Shown one piece after another: positions 27,382 through 36,800 of a stretch of 47,607 bases of DNA (positions are counted from its first letter, which is position 1; the number at the start of each line of letters is the position of its first letter). Under the pieces are notes generated by a model. That model searched no databases, was not told where the DNA came from, and saw only the letters and a list, made by a program, of their open reading frames with translations. The DNA lies in NCBI GenBank assembly GCA_030748485.1, contig JASMLW010000270.1, forward strand, positions 1 to 47,607, given 5' to 3'. The position numbers were made by a program, and so were the translations under genes. The stretch is from Pirellulaceae bacterium. Lineage in GTDB: Bacteria > Planctomycetota > Planctomycetia > Pirellulales > Pirellulaceae.

Positions 27382-28680
27382 ATGCGATCGATCCGGCATG
27401 CCGTCGCCTTGCTGTCGTTGTCGTGCGCCGTTTGTGCCGCCGACTGGGGGCGAGTCGCGTGGAGCCAAGATCGATTGCCCGGCTTTGGACAACCGCCACA
27501 ACAGCCTCCCTTGCTTGGCTTCGGCAAGGATGCGAGAAATCGGGCCCGCGTCACCAGCAAGGACCGCGCCCAAGCGGAGAGCGTTTTCTCCAAGTACGAT
27601 CGCAACCGCGACGGTGTGCTCGGTCCGAAAGAGATCATTCAGACCGGTTGGGGAAACGATGTCGTCCGGCAGAACGATCTCAATCGCGATGGTCGGATTC
27701 CCATTGAAGAAATGGCCCTCCGTTACGCCAACTATCGCGTCGAACAGGCGACGGCCGCGCGGAGAAAACGCATCGCCGCAATCGAACAAGCAAACAAGCA
27801 GAAACGAACTCCGCCGCAAGTCGTCAAACTGCCCATCGATCCGGCCACCCTGCGGCGAACGCAAATGTGCTCCTCCGTCGCGTCCGAGTTGGTCGGTCGT
27901 TACGATCGCAATGGCAACAAGCAGTTGGAAGTCGCCGAGTGTTTGCGAGTTGGGCAATACGGCAATGTGTCCGGCGCGGACCGCGACGGCGATCAAGTGG
28001 TAACGCACGCCGAGTTGACGACCTGGCTGACTCGCCGCCTGCCGCCGATCGCCACTTCTCGCTTGGCTCCTGCGCTGCGACTGCTGGACGTCAATCACGA
28101 TGGGCAAATCGCCATGGACGAATTCGCCCAGCAGTGGGACGCCAAGAAGCTGCGTTCTTTCCAACTGCTTGACAAAAATGCGGACGGTGTGATCTCGGCG
28201 ACCGAGAGTAACTCGTCGCCAACTCCTCGGCGGGCGATTCGTCATGGAACTTCGCGGCCGATTCTGCTCAATCCGGGCAACCGCGCCACGTCGACCATCT
28301 ATGTCGAAGACGACTCGCCGATCCAAGACCTCGACATTCAAATCGCTCTCACCAAGCAAGTCGACTTTCAGCTCCGGGTTACTCTTCAGGGACCGGATGG
28401 ACAGCAAGTGCTGCTGTACGACGCCTCGGTGCCGCCGTGGACCGGCTACGTGTTTGAAGACATCCTGTTTGACGACGAGGCTGAGCGCATCGCGACGACG
28501 CTTCCCCGCCCGCCCTTGTTGCGACGAATGCCCGTCGACGGAACGAAGCAGAATCTTCCGGGACTGAAGCACTTTTACGACAAGTCGGCGCGGGGCACGT
28601 GGCGCTTGGAGATTCAAAATCTGAACCAACACGCCGGTGTGCTCAATCGCTGGGCGCTGCTCGTCACGCCAGCGCGGTAA
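27382..28680 (+). CDS. Secreted EF-hand protein with degenerate C-terminal P-like domain (paralogue)
   Basis: ATG 27382 with GAGG eight bases upstream starts a signal peptide (MRSIRHAVALLSLSCAVCAA); length 432. A GFG leader repeats the pattern of the gene at 22167 (LPGFGQPPQ, LLGFGK). Six EF-hand-like loops start near residues 73, 99, 174, 200, 236 and 264 (DRNRDGVLGPKE, DLNRDGRIPIEE, DVNHDGQIAMDE, DKNADGVISATE; others weaker). Residues about 296-432 form a P-type beta domain (PIQDLDIQIALT, LRVTLQGPDGQQVLLYD, ARGTWRLEIQN, LNRWALLVTPAR). It follows the secretin-N gene by 33 bases, so the three genes are probably co-transcribed. Function unknown; calcium binding inferred. Confidence 0.83.
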   Translation: MRSIRHAVALLSLSCAVCAADWGRVAWSQDRLPGFGQPPQQPPLLGFGKDARNRARVTSKDRAQAESVFSKYDRNRDGVLGPKEIIQTGWGNDVVRQNDLNRDGRIPIEEMALRYANYRVEQATAARRKRIAAIEQANKQKRTPPQVVKLPIDPATLRRTQMCSSVASELVGRYDRNGNKQLEVAECLRVGQYGNVSGADRDGDQVVTHAELTTWLTRRLPPIATSRLAPALRLLDVNHDGQIAMDEFAQQWDAKKLRSFQLLDKNADGVISATESNSSPTPRRAIRHGTSRPILLNPGNRATSTIYVEDDSPIQDLDIQIALTKQVDFQLRVTLQGPDGQQVLLYDASVPPWTGYVFEDILFDDEAERIATTLPRPPLLRRMPVDGTKQNLPGLKHFYDKSARGTWRLEIQNLNQHAGVLNRWALLVTPAR

Positions 28681-28689
28681 GCTGCTCGC

Positions 28690-28880
28690 GGCTTTGTGTG
28701 AGAAAAAGAAGAATCTCACACGGAGGCACAAGGGCACCAAGACGTCCTCTCGCGCTCCTCGCGCCGCATTCCAATTGAACGCGCCGTTCGTTGATTGGAA
28801 CGGGTGAACGCGGCGCGACGTCGGCGTGGAACTTTGTGCCTTCGTGGCTTTGTGTGAGAAAAAAGAAATCTCACACGGAG
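28690..28880. repeat. Foldback (MITE-like) repeat between convergent genes
   Basis: Two near-identical palindromic units lie at the ends: 28690-28725 and 28846-28880. Each has a GTGTGAGA arm, an A-rich loop and a TCTCACAC arm. Between them the sequence is also an imperfect inverted repeat: GGCACAAGGGCACC against its partner in TTTGTGCCTTCG, then GACGTC, CGCGCCGC/GCGGCGCG and TTCCAAT/ATTGGAA, closing near 28785. The whole about 190-bp stretch can fold on itself. It contains no gene. It lies between the stop codons of the EF-hand gene (28680) and the small secreted protein gene (28909), and may act as a bidirectional terminator. Confidence 0.8.
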
Positions 28881-28908
28881 CCCGAAGATGCGAGCTCAAC
28901 CTCAACGA

Positions 28909-29370
28909 TTATTTTGCCGGGTTGGGATAGGTGAGGATCATCAACAAGGCGTCCGCCATCTCGCTCGCATCGGTCACCTTGACGGTGAAGTTGACGCCCT
29001 TTTGGGGAAACGAGACCATCAGCGTGTTGTCCTTGGTGTACGCCAGATGAGCAGGCTGCTTGTTGATCACCTGCTCTTTGTAGAACTGCATGGGGACGCG
29101 GCGGTCGTTCATTTGTTTCGGTCTGTCGATGAAGTCGCCGCCCAGTCGGAACTGTCCCGCCTTGGGAACTCGCCCGATTTCGTACATGATCTTCAGACCT
29201 TTCGGATTAGCCACCTGGCCGACGATGCTGTCGATTCCTTGCAGCTTTTGGTGCTTGTATCCGGGCAGCAGTTTCATCCCTCCCAAGAGGTCGTCGGCTG
29301 CCTGCGATACGGAGCCGACCGCGGCGAGCATTGCGAAACAAAGGGCGACGATCACTGTACGACGTGTCAT
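28909..29370 (-). CDS. Small secreted protein of unknown function
   Basis: This 153-residue protein has a clear signal peptide (MTRRTVIVALCFAMLAAVGS, cut after SQA). AAGGAG six bases before the ATG is one of the strongest ribosome-binding sites in the window. The mature part is beta-rich with GGMKLLPGYKHQKLQGIDSI and KGLKIMYEIGR. No catalytic motif, cysteines or membrane segment are evident. It converges on the EF-hand/secretin block across the foldback repeat. Family not recognised. Confidence 0.75.
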   Translation of the reverse strand: MTRRTVIVALCFAMLAAVGSVSQAADDLLGGMKLLPGYKHQKLQGIDSIVGQVANPKGLKIMYEIGRVPKAGQFRLGGDFIDRPKQMNDRRVPMQFYKEQVINKQPAHLAYTKDNTLMVSFPQKGVNFTVKVTDASEMADALLMILTYPNPAK

Positions 29371-29535
29371 TCTCTACTCCTTCGACGAACGGGGGCTCCG
29401 GATTGAGGCAAAGGCCGATAACCTGCACGCAAGAGAGACGACTCAAGAGGCTGTCTTGTTTTCCTCCGCCTGAGAAAAGTCTACCCACCCCACACGCTCC
29501 CCACCACCTTTTTGCTCGAGACGAGTCGTCGCGGC

Positions 29536-30666
29536 CTAGTCCACGGCCGTTGTCGCCGGCTGGGGCTGGTCGTAGCCGTGGCGGGTTGAGAACTCGGCGC
29601 ACTCGTTCCGAATCCGGTCCTCAAGCGCCGGATCCGGCTCGTAGTGATTGACTTGATGGTCTCTGACTTGCGCCAGATGAGCGACCAGGTTGTCGCGGGC
29701 TGCGGCGAAATCACCGAACTCCAATTGCTCGTAGAGACGCTCGAGTTCGCCGAGCGGGTCGGCCTTCAACTGCTCGTACCGCACCGTCGCAAAGCGATCT
29801 CGCGGCAGCGTCTGGCGAGCCGATTCGACCGCTCGGTCCAGGCGGTGGAACATACCGAACACCTCGTCCTCCAAACTGTCGAACCGCGCCGCTTGCAGCC
29901 CCTGGCTCCGTCGCATCACGCGCCACAAATGTAATGTCGACGGAATGACTCGCTGCGGATCGCGCACCATGTAAACGTATCGCGAGCCGCCAAAGTGATC
30001 GGCTAGCAAGGGAATGCGAAGCGAGTGCGTTGGCGACTTCAAGACGAGCCGTTGGGGACGACGCGAGCTCACTTGACGCAAGAATCGCTCCAGCAGTTCG
30101 CACCACTCTTGCCGCCGCGCCTCGGGCAACTGCTCCATGTCAACGTAGTCGTCCGCCGCCATCGGCTGATTGGGAAACGCCAGCTTCCAATACGGCGACG
30201 GCATGCCCAAGTTGCACATCGCCGCCTCGTCCTCCTGAGGCGCCAGCCAACTTTGGGCCATCCGATCAGGCAAACGGCGGTTGGGAAGAACGAACGGCAA
30301 CCAACGAGAAACGAACGTTTCGGTCAGCAGAAAGTGAGCAGGCGACATGCACTCGTACGTGTTCGGCGCCGTGTGCCGAGAGTCCGCGTCCAACAACTCG
30401 TGCATCCAGGTCGTCCCCGACCGCCAATGACCAATCACGAAAATCGGCGGTCCCGCCAGCGCGGTCGAACTAGCCGAACCACGCAATAAGCGCTGCAGAA
30501 GACCAGCAACCGAATTGCCGCACGCGAACCCCGAAATCGCAGCCGACATCGGTAGGCGAGTCGGCGAAATCCGAAACCGATGGGCGCGCAGCATCCCTAG
30601 CCACGCCCCCAAACTCATGCCATGCCAGAGTTTGGGTCTCAACCACCAGTCCAACAACTCCGACAT
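29536..30666 (-). CDS. PAPS-dependent sulfotransferase family protein
   Basis: The start at ATG 30666 has GGAG six bases upstream and gives 376 residues. The 5'-phosphosulfate loop is FVIGHWRSGTTWMHELL (GHWRSGTT at 79-86). The 3'-phosphate-binding motif is RDPQRVIPSTLHLW. LVLKSPTHSLRIPLL is typical of the sulfotransferase-3/tyrosylprotein-type branch. It would transfer a sulfuryl group from PAPS to an unknown acceptor. No signal peptide, but the N-terminus is hydrophobic-basic (LLDWWLRPKLWHG). The gene is divergent from a cytochrome P450, with only 124 bases between the two starts. A shared small-molecule or lipid substrate is possible but not shown. Confidence 0.87.
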   Translation of the reverse strand: MSELLDWWLRPKLWHGMSLGAWLGMLRAHRFRISPTRLPMSAAISGFACGNSVAGLLQRLLRGSASSTALAGPPIFVIGHWRSGTTWMHELLDADSRHTAPNTYECMSPAHFLLTETFVSRWLPFVLPNRRLPDRMAQSWLAPQEDEAAMCNLGMPSPYWKLAFPNQPMAADDYVDMEQLPEARRQEWCELLERFLRQVSSRRPQRLVLKSPTHSLRIPLLADHFGGSRYVYMVRDPQRVIPSTLHLWRVMRRSQGLQAARFDSLEDEVFGMFHRLDRAVESARQTLPRDRFATVRYEQLKADPLGELERLYEQLEFGDFAAARDNLVAHLAQVRDHQVNHYEPDPALEDRIRNECAEFSTRHGYDQPQPATTAVD

Positions 30667-30736
30667 CTGGTTCTCCGTCGCACCCCGGAAGTTCCCAAAA
30701 CATCCTGCACTCCGCACGCCTAATTGCCAGTATATT

Positions 30737-30742
30737 AGGAGG
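30737..30742 (+). promoter_or_regulatory. Strong Shine-Dalgarno AGGAGG out of frame with the P450 gene
   Basis: AGGAGG is followed by an ATG at 30753 (10-base spacing) and further in-frame ATGs at 30762 and 30774. That frame is not the P450 frame. The two differ by one base across a run of seven G (30776-30782). With eight G the ATG frame would run straight into the P450 coding sequence. Confidence 0.5.
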
Positions 30743-30790
30743 TCTGGGTTGAATGGGAAATATGGCAACTAAAATGGGGGGGTCCCCGAA

Positions 30791-32230
30791 TTGTTCCCTC
30801 GCAAGGCGAAACTCGGTGCGCCAACCTGCTCGCCCATACCCCCGGGTCCGTACAGCATCTCGGCATGGTTTGCCGGGACATGGCGGCACGTGGTGCAGTT
30901 GTCATTCAATCCCCTGCCGTTCCTGGACAGTCTGCAGCAATACGGCGACTTGTCGTATTTTCGAATGTTCAAGATTCGGGCGTTTGCGCCCAATCACCCC
31001 GACTTGGTTCGGGAAGTGCTGACCACACAACGGCATCGTCTCCGCAAGTTGCCGCGCGACACGCGGGCGGTGAGCCAACTGACGGGCCGAGGTATTCTCG
31101 TCACGGAGGGAGACGAGTGGCTCCGTCAGCGACGCATGATTCAACCGGCGTTTCAACCGCGCCACCTGGCCTCGTTCGCGCGGCCAATCGCCGAGGAGAC
31201 GGAGCGGATGCTGGACCGGTGGGAGCCGGGGACAATCGTCGACATGGCGGACGAGATGGCCGACCTGACGATGAAGATGGCGGCTCGCATGATTCTGGGA
31301 GTCCGACTGGACGAGCGAGCCGACTTGGTTTCCGGTGCGCGGATTCTGTCCGAAGCGTTCATTTCCGAGAACAGGACGATTCTACGGTTGCCCGATTGGG
31401 TTCCGCTGCCTCACCAGCGTCGCAAGCGGTGGGCGATGGCGCTGTACGATCAGTTTCTTCGTGAGACGATCGCAGAGCGACGGCTGAATCCACACGAAGG
31501 AGACGATGTCTTGTCGCTGCTGCTAAAAGCAGTCGATGTCGAGGGCGACGGTCGGGGCATGACGGACGAGCAGGCCCGCGACGAAGCGATGACCTTGTTC
31601 ACGGCCGCCTTCCACGCCAACTCGATGGCATTGGCGTTTACGCTCTACTTGTTAACTCAACATGCGGACGTCGAGGAGAAGTTACTGGAGGAGATTGACG
31701 GGGCGTCGAGGGGTTCCGTACTCGGACCGGCCGACTTGTCTCGACTTCCTTACACCCAGATGGTCGTCAAGGAGTCGTTGCGGCTATACCCGCCGGCGTG
31801 GGCGTTGTTCACTCGCGAGGTGACGGAGGAATTCGAGCTGGGCGGCTATCGGCTGCGGCCGGGAAACTGGGTGATGGTGTTCCCGTACCTTTTGCATCGC
31901 AACGAGCGGTTGTTCGCCGACCCGACTCGATTCGACCCATCTCGATTCGCGCCCGACCGCGAACAGCAGATTCCGCAGTACGGGTACATTCCGTACGGTG
32001 GCGGACCGCGCGTTTGCATCGGCAACACCATGTCGTCGATGCAACTTCCGTTAATTCTGGCGAACGTCTTGCGGCGCTGTCGACTTCGGCTGGCCCATCC
32101 CGAGCAGCGTCTGCGGATTCAGGCGTCGCTCGCGCTCAGGCCCCGCGGCGGCCTGCCGATGACAATCGAGATGCGAGAACCGTCGAAGCTCGCCCCACCC
32201 GCCCTACAGCGCTCATCGGCCGCCGAATGA
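30791..32230 (+). CDS. Cytochrome P450 with atypical I-helix
   Basis: Length is 479 residues if translation starts at TTG 30791, the only upstream start codon in frame after a stop. The true N-terminus may be elsewhere (see AGGAGG at 30737). P450 landmarks are a proline-rich hinge (PIPPGPYS), C-helix EWLRQRRMIQPAF, ExxR in VKESLRLYPP (Glu327/Arg330), and haem loop YGGGPRVCIG (Cys409, with Tyr in place of the usual Phe). The I-helix reads TLFTAAFHANSMA (from about 268), where relatives have AGH(E/D)(S/T)T. The acid is thus His275 and the conserved Thr is Asn277. Probably soluble; the redox partner is not encoded here. Confidence 0.88.
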   Translation: MFPRKAKLGAPTCSPIPPGPYSISAWFAGTWRHVVQLSFNPLPFLDSLQQYGDLSYFRMFKIRAFAPNHPDLVREVLTTQRHRLRKLPRDTRAVSQLTGRGILVTEGDEWLRQRRMIQPAFQPRHLASFARPIAEETERMLDRWEPGTIVDMADEMADLTMKMAARMILGVRLDERADLVSGARILSEAFISENRTILRLPDWVPLPHQRRKRWAMALYDQFLRETIAERRLNPHEGDDVLSLLLKAVDVEGDGRGMTDEQARDEAMTLFTAAFHANSMALAFTLYLLTQHADVEEKLLEEIDGASRGSVLGPADLSRLPYTQMVVKESLRLYPPAWALFTREVTEEFELGGYRLRPGNWVMVFPYLLHRNERLFADPTRFDPSRFAPDREQQIPQYGYIPYGGGPRVCIGNTMSSMQLPLILANVLRRCRLRLAHPEQRLRIQASLALRPRGGLPMTIEMREPSKLAPPALQRSSAAE

Positions 32231-32309
32231 GCGCGATGCCTCCACCGAGGTCGCCGTAACGCCGCGCTCCCCATCACCTTCGGCGCTTCTTCTGGCGTTC
32301 CGGGGTCCG

Positions 32310-33740
32310 TTACCAGCGGGCGTTCTTTGAGATCGCGTCGCGCATGGCGGGTGAGACGTTGGTGTCGTCGACCCACACGCGGCCGACTTGCTGGAGGTGA
32401 GGAGCCTGCTCGAACAGTCTATCTCCCACAACCGTCTCGCGCAGATCGAGGCTGTCGAGTTGCCGCAGTCTCCCGATCCAATCCGCGCTGGCGTCTGTCA
32501 CTTGCGTTTCGCCTAGCCCGAGCTCAGTCAATTTCTCTTTGCCGCCAAACGCGCGCAGCGCGGCGTCGTCAACCTGAGACGCCCGCAGCTTCAGCGAACG
32601 CAACTCGGTCGCCCCCGCCACGGCTCGCGCCACGTGGTGCCCCGCGTTCGTTCTCATCGCGCTGAAGCGCTGCAAGGATGAGCTGAACTCGATCCCTTCA
32701 GCGGCGGCGTCTTCGAATCGGCAGCTGTTAATCGTCAGGCTCTTCAGGTTTTTCAGTCGCGACAACCAACGAAAGGTCGAAGCATCCAGACGGGCCGACT
32801 TGAGCGAAAGCAGTTCCAGCGAACCGGGAAGATCCAATCCGTCGACGTTGCGGAGGTCGGCGCCGTCCACAAGGAACGTCAACTGCGTCAGGTTCCGGCA
32901 GGCGGCCAGCAACTGCAAGTCCGGAACCCCGCAACGAGTTTTGGAGAGCGTGACCGACTTGAGTTGCGGAGACAAACGTCCGGCCGACAGCGCCTGCAAG
33001 TCGATTGGATTACCAGTCAGATCGAGCACTTCGAGATTCCGACAGTTCTTGAGAATCGCCATGTCGCGGGGCCGCAAATTGCAGTTCGGCATCCGCAGCT
33101 CGATCAAGTTCGCCGGTAGCCCGTGCGGCAAGACCTGGTCGTACTCCAACTCACTCCAACTGTAGATCGTGAGGTTCTGGAGTTTGGTGAGCCGATGGAA
33201 GTCGCGCAGCGCATGCGGATCCTGAGTTCGCCCGCTGAGCGTGAGTTGCTCGAGTTCGCGGCACCGGGTCAGCTGATTGACATCGATGTTGCCGTGGTTG
33301 AGTCGCAATGAGACGCGCCGCAGTTCGCCCGTCGCGATCACGTCGTTCACCCAGTCGGGGATCTTCACGTTGCTGACGGAGTAGGTCATTGAATCGAAGG
33401 GACAGAAGACGGCCGAGCCCCCGGACCACTGGCTGATCCAGGGGATTCGCGAATCGCGGAGGCCGACGCGCGGCGACGGGGGAGTCGGCGTGGGAGATCG
33501 TCCGTGGAGCGCGGTCGATTCGATCAGCAAGGCCGCCTTGGCGTGCCGCGGAGTGTCGCGATAGACGAGCGATCCGTCCAGATAGATTTGCCGCTCCAAC
33601 TCGCGTCTCCGCCAGGCCCAGTTTCCGACAACGACGGCCAGGCCGAACAGGGTGAGAAAGACAAACCATGCGCGCAGCGAAAACCGCAGGAAACGGCGAA
33701 CGGTGCGCTCGTCTCGAGAAACTGACTCAACAGAGTTCAT
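32310..33740 (-). CDS. Membrane-anchored leucine-rich-repeat protein
   Basis: The start at ATG 33740 gives 476 residues beginning MNSVESVSRDERTV. One N-terminal membrane segment (RFSLRAWFVFLTLFGLAVVV) follows a basic stretch, resembling the 'RFSLRTLL' anchors of many planctomycete proteins. After a short linker, residues about 150-460 are leucine-rich repeats: LEQLTLSGR, LQNLTIYS, LIELRMPNCNL, LEVLDLTGNPI, LKSVTLSKT, LKSLTINSC, LTELGLGETQVTD, LDSLDLRETVV. Repeats face the periplasm or intracellular space and should bind protein partners. It converges on the P450 gene. Ligand unknown. No clear Shine-Dalgarno. Confidence 0.82.
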   Translation of the reverse strand: MNSVESVSRDERTVRRFLRFSLRAWFVFLTLFGLAVVVGNWAWRRRELERQIYLDGSLVYRDTPRHAKAALLIESTALHGRSPTPTPPSPRVGLRDSRIPWISQWSGGSAVFCPFDSMTYSVSNVKIPDWVNDVIATGELRRVSLRLNHGNIDVNQLTRCRELEQLTLSGRTQDPHALRDFHRLTKLQNLTIYSWSELEYDQVLPHGLPANLIELRMPNCNLRPRDMAILKNCRNLEVLDLTGNPIDLQALSAGRLSPQLKSVTLSKTRCGVPDLQLLAACRNLTQLTFLVDGADLRNVDGLDLPGSLELLSLKSARLDASTFRWLSRLKNLKSLTINSCRFEDAAAEGIEFSSSLQRFSAMRTNAGHHVARAVAGATELRSLKLRASQVDDAALRAFGGKEKLTELGLGETQVTDASADWIGRLRQLDSLDLRETVVGDRLFEQAPHLQQVGRVWVDDTNVSPAMRDAISKNARW

Positions 33741-33887
33741 GGAAGCGCCGCGAATATATGAAGAAGAAAGCTCGGCCAAGCTCGTTGCTTTCAGTTATAC
33801 CCGCTCGTGACACGAGTTTCGCGTCGCGAATGCGATTGCGGCTTCGAGCTAACTAGTTCGCGTCCGCGTTGCTAGAGAGCTGGGGAC

Positions 33888-36800
33888 TTACGAACGGATG
33901 CGGTCGCCCACTCCCCCGAATAGCTCGTCATCCCCGGGGCCGCCCAAGAGGAAGTCGAGTTCTTCATCGTCAATGATCGGCCCGAGGTCGAGTAGGGTGT
34001 CGGCCAAGTCTCCACTCGACCAGTTAGCCAACGCCGCCGCTAACGCAGCCAGGGCGTCTTGGTTGGTCGTGGATCCGGCGATGAGCAGATCGTTACCGCG
34101 TCCTCCCAACAAGAAGTCCCGCCCCGCGCCACCAATCAGAATATCGTCGCCGCGATCGCCGAACAGCAGGTCGTTGTCAGCACCGCCGGCGATCATGTCG
34201 TTGCCGACACCCCCATGAACTCGGTCGCGTCCGGCACCAGCGAGAATGATGTCGTCTCCCGCGCCTCCGCTAAGTCGATCGTCGCCGGCTCCCGCGATGA
34301 TCACATCGTTACCCACGCCCGCCGAAATCCTGTCGTGACCATCGCCGCCGTCGATCGTGTCATCCCCTCCGCCAGTGCGGATGTTGTCGTTTCCATCACC
34401 GCCAAACACTGCGGCGGGGGCGGACACCCGGTTCCCAATCGTGACGTGATCATTCCCACTCCCTGCGTGGATCTCGATCGAGAGCACATCGTTTTCGTCG
34501 AACCGCAAACTCCGCCGAGCACCGCCGCCGAGATTCGCATCCACCCTGATTTGCGAGCCCCGATCGAGGACCCGGATGTCGTCCTTGCCAGCCGTGCCGA
34601 CAATCTGCAGCACTCCGTCCGGCGTCAGCCGGACTCCCGTCACCAACACCACGGTCGCGTCCGTGTCGTCCAATCCGCCATTGTCGGCAACTGTCACAAT
34701 GACCGTGTAGACGCCGCCGTTTGTATACGAGTGTGTCCCCACCACCGAGTCGTTCGGTTGGTCGACCACTCCGGCGGTCACCGCGCCGTCACCCCAGTCG
34801 ATCGAGGCCGTGTGGGTGTCGTTTGGATTCGGGTCGTTGAACAACGCCGCGACGGTCACCGTCTGACCAGGAGCGGCGGGCGACCCGCTGCCGGCGTCCG
34901 CCGACAGACTCGTGATCTCGGGGGCGTCGTTTGTTGTGAAGAGCACGGAGTTGTCAACACTCGTGCTGGCCTCACTCAAGTTGCCCGCCGTGTCGGCAGC
35001 CACTCCGACGGGAACACTGGCAATGACGACTCCCGCACCGGTCATGCCACTGACGGCGATGTCGTACAGCGCGCCGGCGCCGCTCACGACGGCCGTGGCG
35101 GCCCCCGCCGAGCCGAGCAGAACGACATCTTCGTCGGCGAAGCCAGTCACCGTTTCACTGTAGGAAGCGGTGAAGTTGATTGGCGAAGCGGCCGTCGGAT
35201 CCGCTTGCCCGACCGCTTGCTCGACGGTGACGGTCGGCGCGACCGTGTCGATCGTCAAGTTCAGTATTCCCGACGCCGCGCTGTGGTCGCCGTCGGCGTC
35301 GATTGCCTCAGCCGTGACGGCGTGCGTCCCGTTCGACAGCGGCCCCACGTTGATCGACCATACTCCGACGGCATTGGCGATCGTCGTACCGAGTGACGCG
35401 GCGCCGTCAAACAACTCGATGCTAATGTTGGGGTGAACTGTTGAGCCGGTCAACAATGGCGAAGTGATGTTGGTTAGATCGTCGCTGCTGCTGGCACCCG
35501 AGTCACTAGCGGAGTCGAGGTCGGGTGTCGTGGGAGCCAACGGCGCGACGGCGGTCACGGTGATGGTGGCCGTGTCAATCGAAGATACTCCCGAGTCGTC
35601 GTCCTGAGTTCGTACGGCGACGACCGCGGTCGCCGGCCCATTGGGAGCCACCCAGGTTGGGCCGGCGCCTGTAGCATCGACATCGAAAGCAACGCCGTCG
35701 TAGTCAAAGTCCCACTCGAACGTCAGCGGGTCACTCGCCCCCGCGGGATCGGAGCCGGACCCATTGAGTACGAGCGGATCGAACTCAGTGATCGTGTACG
35801 GGCCACCCGCATCAGCGGTCGGATCGGCGTTGTCCACATCAACGGTCGCCGCGTCGTCAGACGTGTTCCCATCGCTATCGGTGACCCGCAAATCGACTTG
35901 GACAGACGTTGGCCCATCCAGGCTGGCCGCTGACAGAATAGGACTCACACCGACTTCATCGCCGAGCAGCGCCGCAACTCCTGTCTCACCAAACAAGCCA
36001 TCGCCATCGAGGTCCCAGGTGAAAGTGAGCGACGCGGTGGACTGATTTGGATCAGAGCTTCCCGAGCCATCGAGTTGCAGGGCGTCGCCCTCGATCGCCA
36101 AGTACGGCCCTCCCGCGTCCGCTGTCGGATGATTGTCGGTGATCCGCAGGATTTTTCCACGCGTTCCCGTGCTGTACCCCACGAACAGCTCGTCGCTGGG
36201 ACCGATGGCGATCGACCTCAGCCCGCCGGGGATATTGTCGACGATGAGCGTTCGTTCGCCCGGATCAAAGGCACTGGCCGCCGTGTCGTAGAAATCACCG
36301 TCACCGTTTAGATCTTCAAATCGGGAGACGCCCGTGCCGGTCACGCCGCCGTTCATATAGAGCACGTCGTTGTCGTCAAATGTGAACGCGCCGACGACTC
36401 CGATCGCGCGGTCGACAAGTACGCGAGCTTCGCCGGCGTCGAGCGCGTCTCCATCACTATTGTTGTCGCGAAACTGCACGAGTTCCTTTTGACTGCCGCC
36501 GCCAATGCCTTGATTGATGACAGTGAACCAACCGTCCGATGTCGTTTCCGCGGCGGCGTTGTTGTCCCACATTCGGCCCCCCGGAAGATTGCCGCCGTCC
36601 GTCCACACGGAGACAGCTCCGGCCTGCGTGATTTTCATCACTTTGCCGTCGCGGACCCAAAATGACCCGGCGTCGGCGACAAGCATTTCCGAGCCGCTCG
36701 GCGTGAAGTCCGCTCCTGTCGGCGTGATCAGTGTCGCCCCTGAAGTTGGCGCGAAGTTGCTGATGACATACGGCCCCGTATCATCGGAGACGCGAAAGAC

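Noticed and set aside
27049-28905. 618-codon minus-strand frame opposite the second EF-hand gene
   Set aside because: Antisense shadow; it crosses the foldback repeat (FFSHKA-type translation) and shows no domain, while the plus strand has EF-hands and a signal peptide.
30753-31022. 89-codon frame beginning at the ATG after AGGAGG upstream of the P450
   Set aside because: After about 10 codons it is only a shadow of P450 coding sequence; kept as evidence for a frame problem, not as a gene.
34059-35396. 445-codon plus-strand frame opposite the PKD/RTX gene
   Set aside because: Its repeats mirror the RTX codons on the other strand; no start signal or domain.
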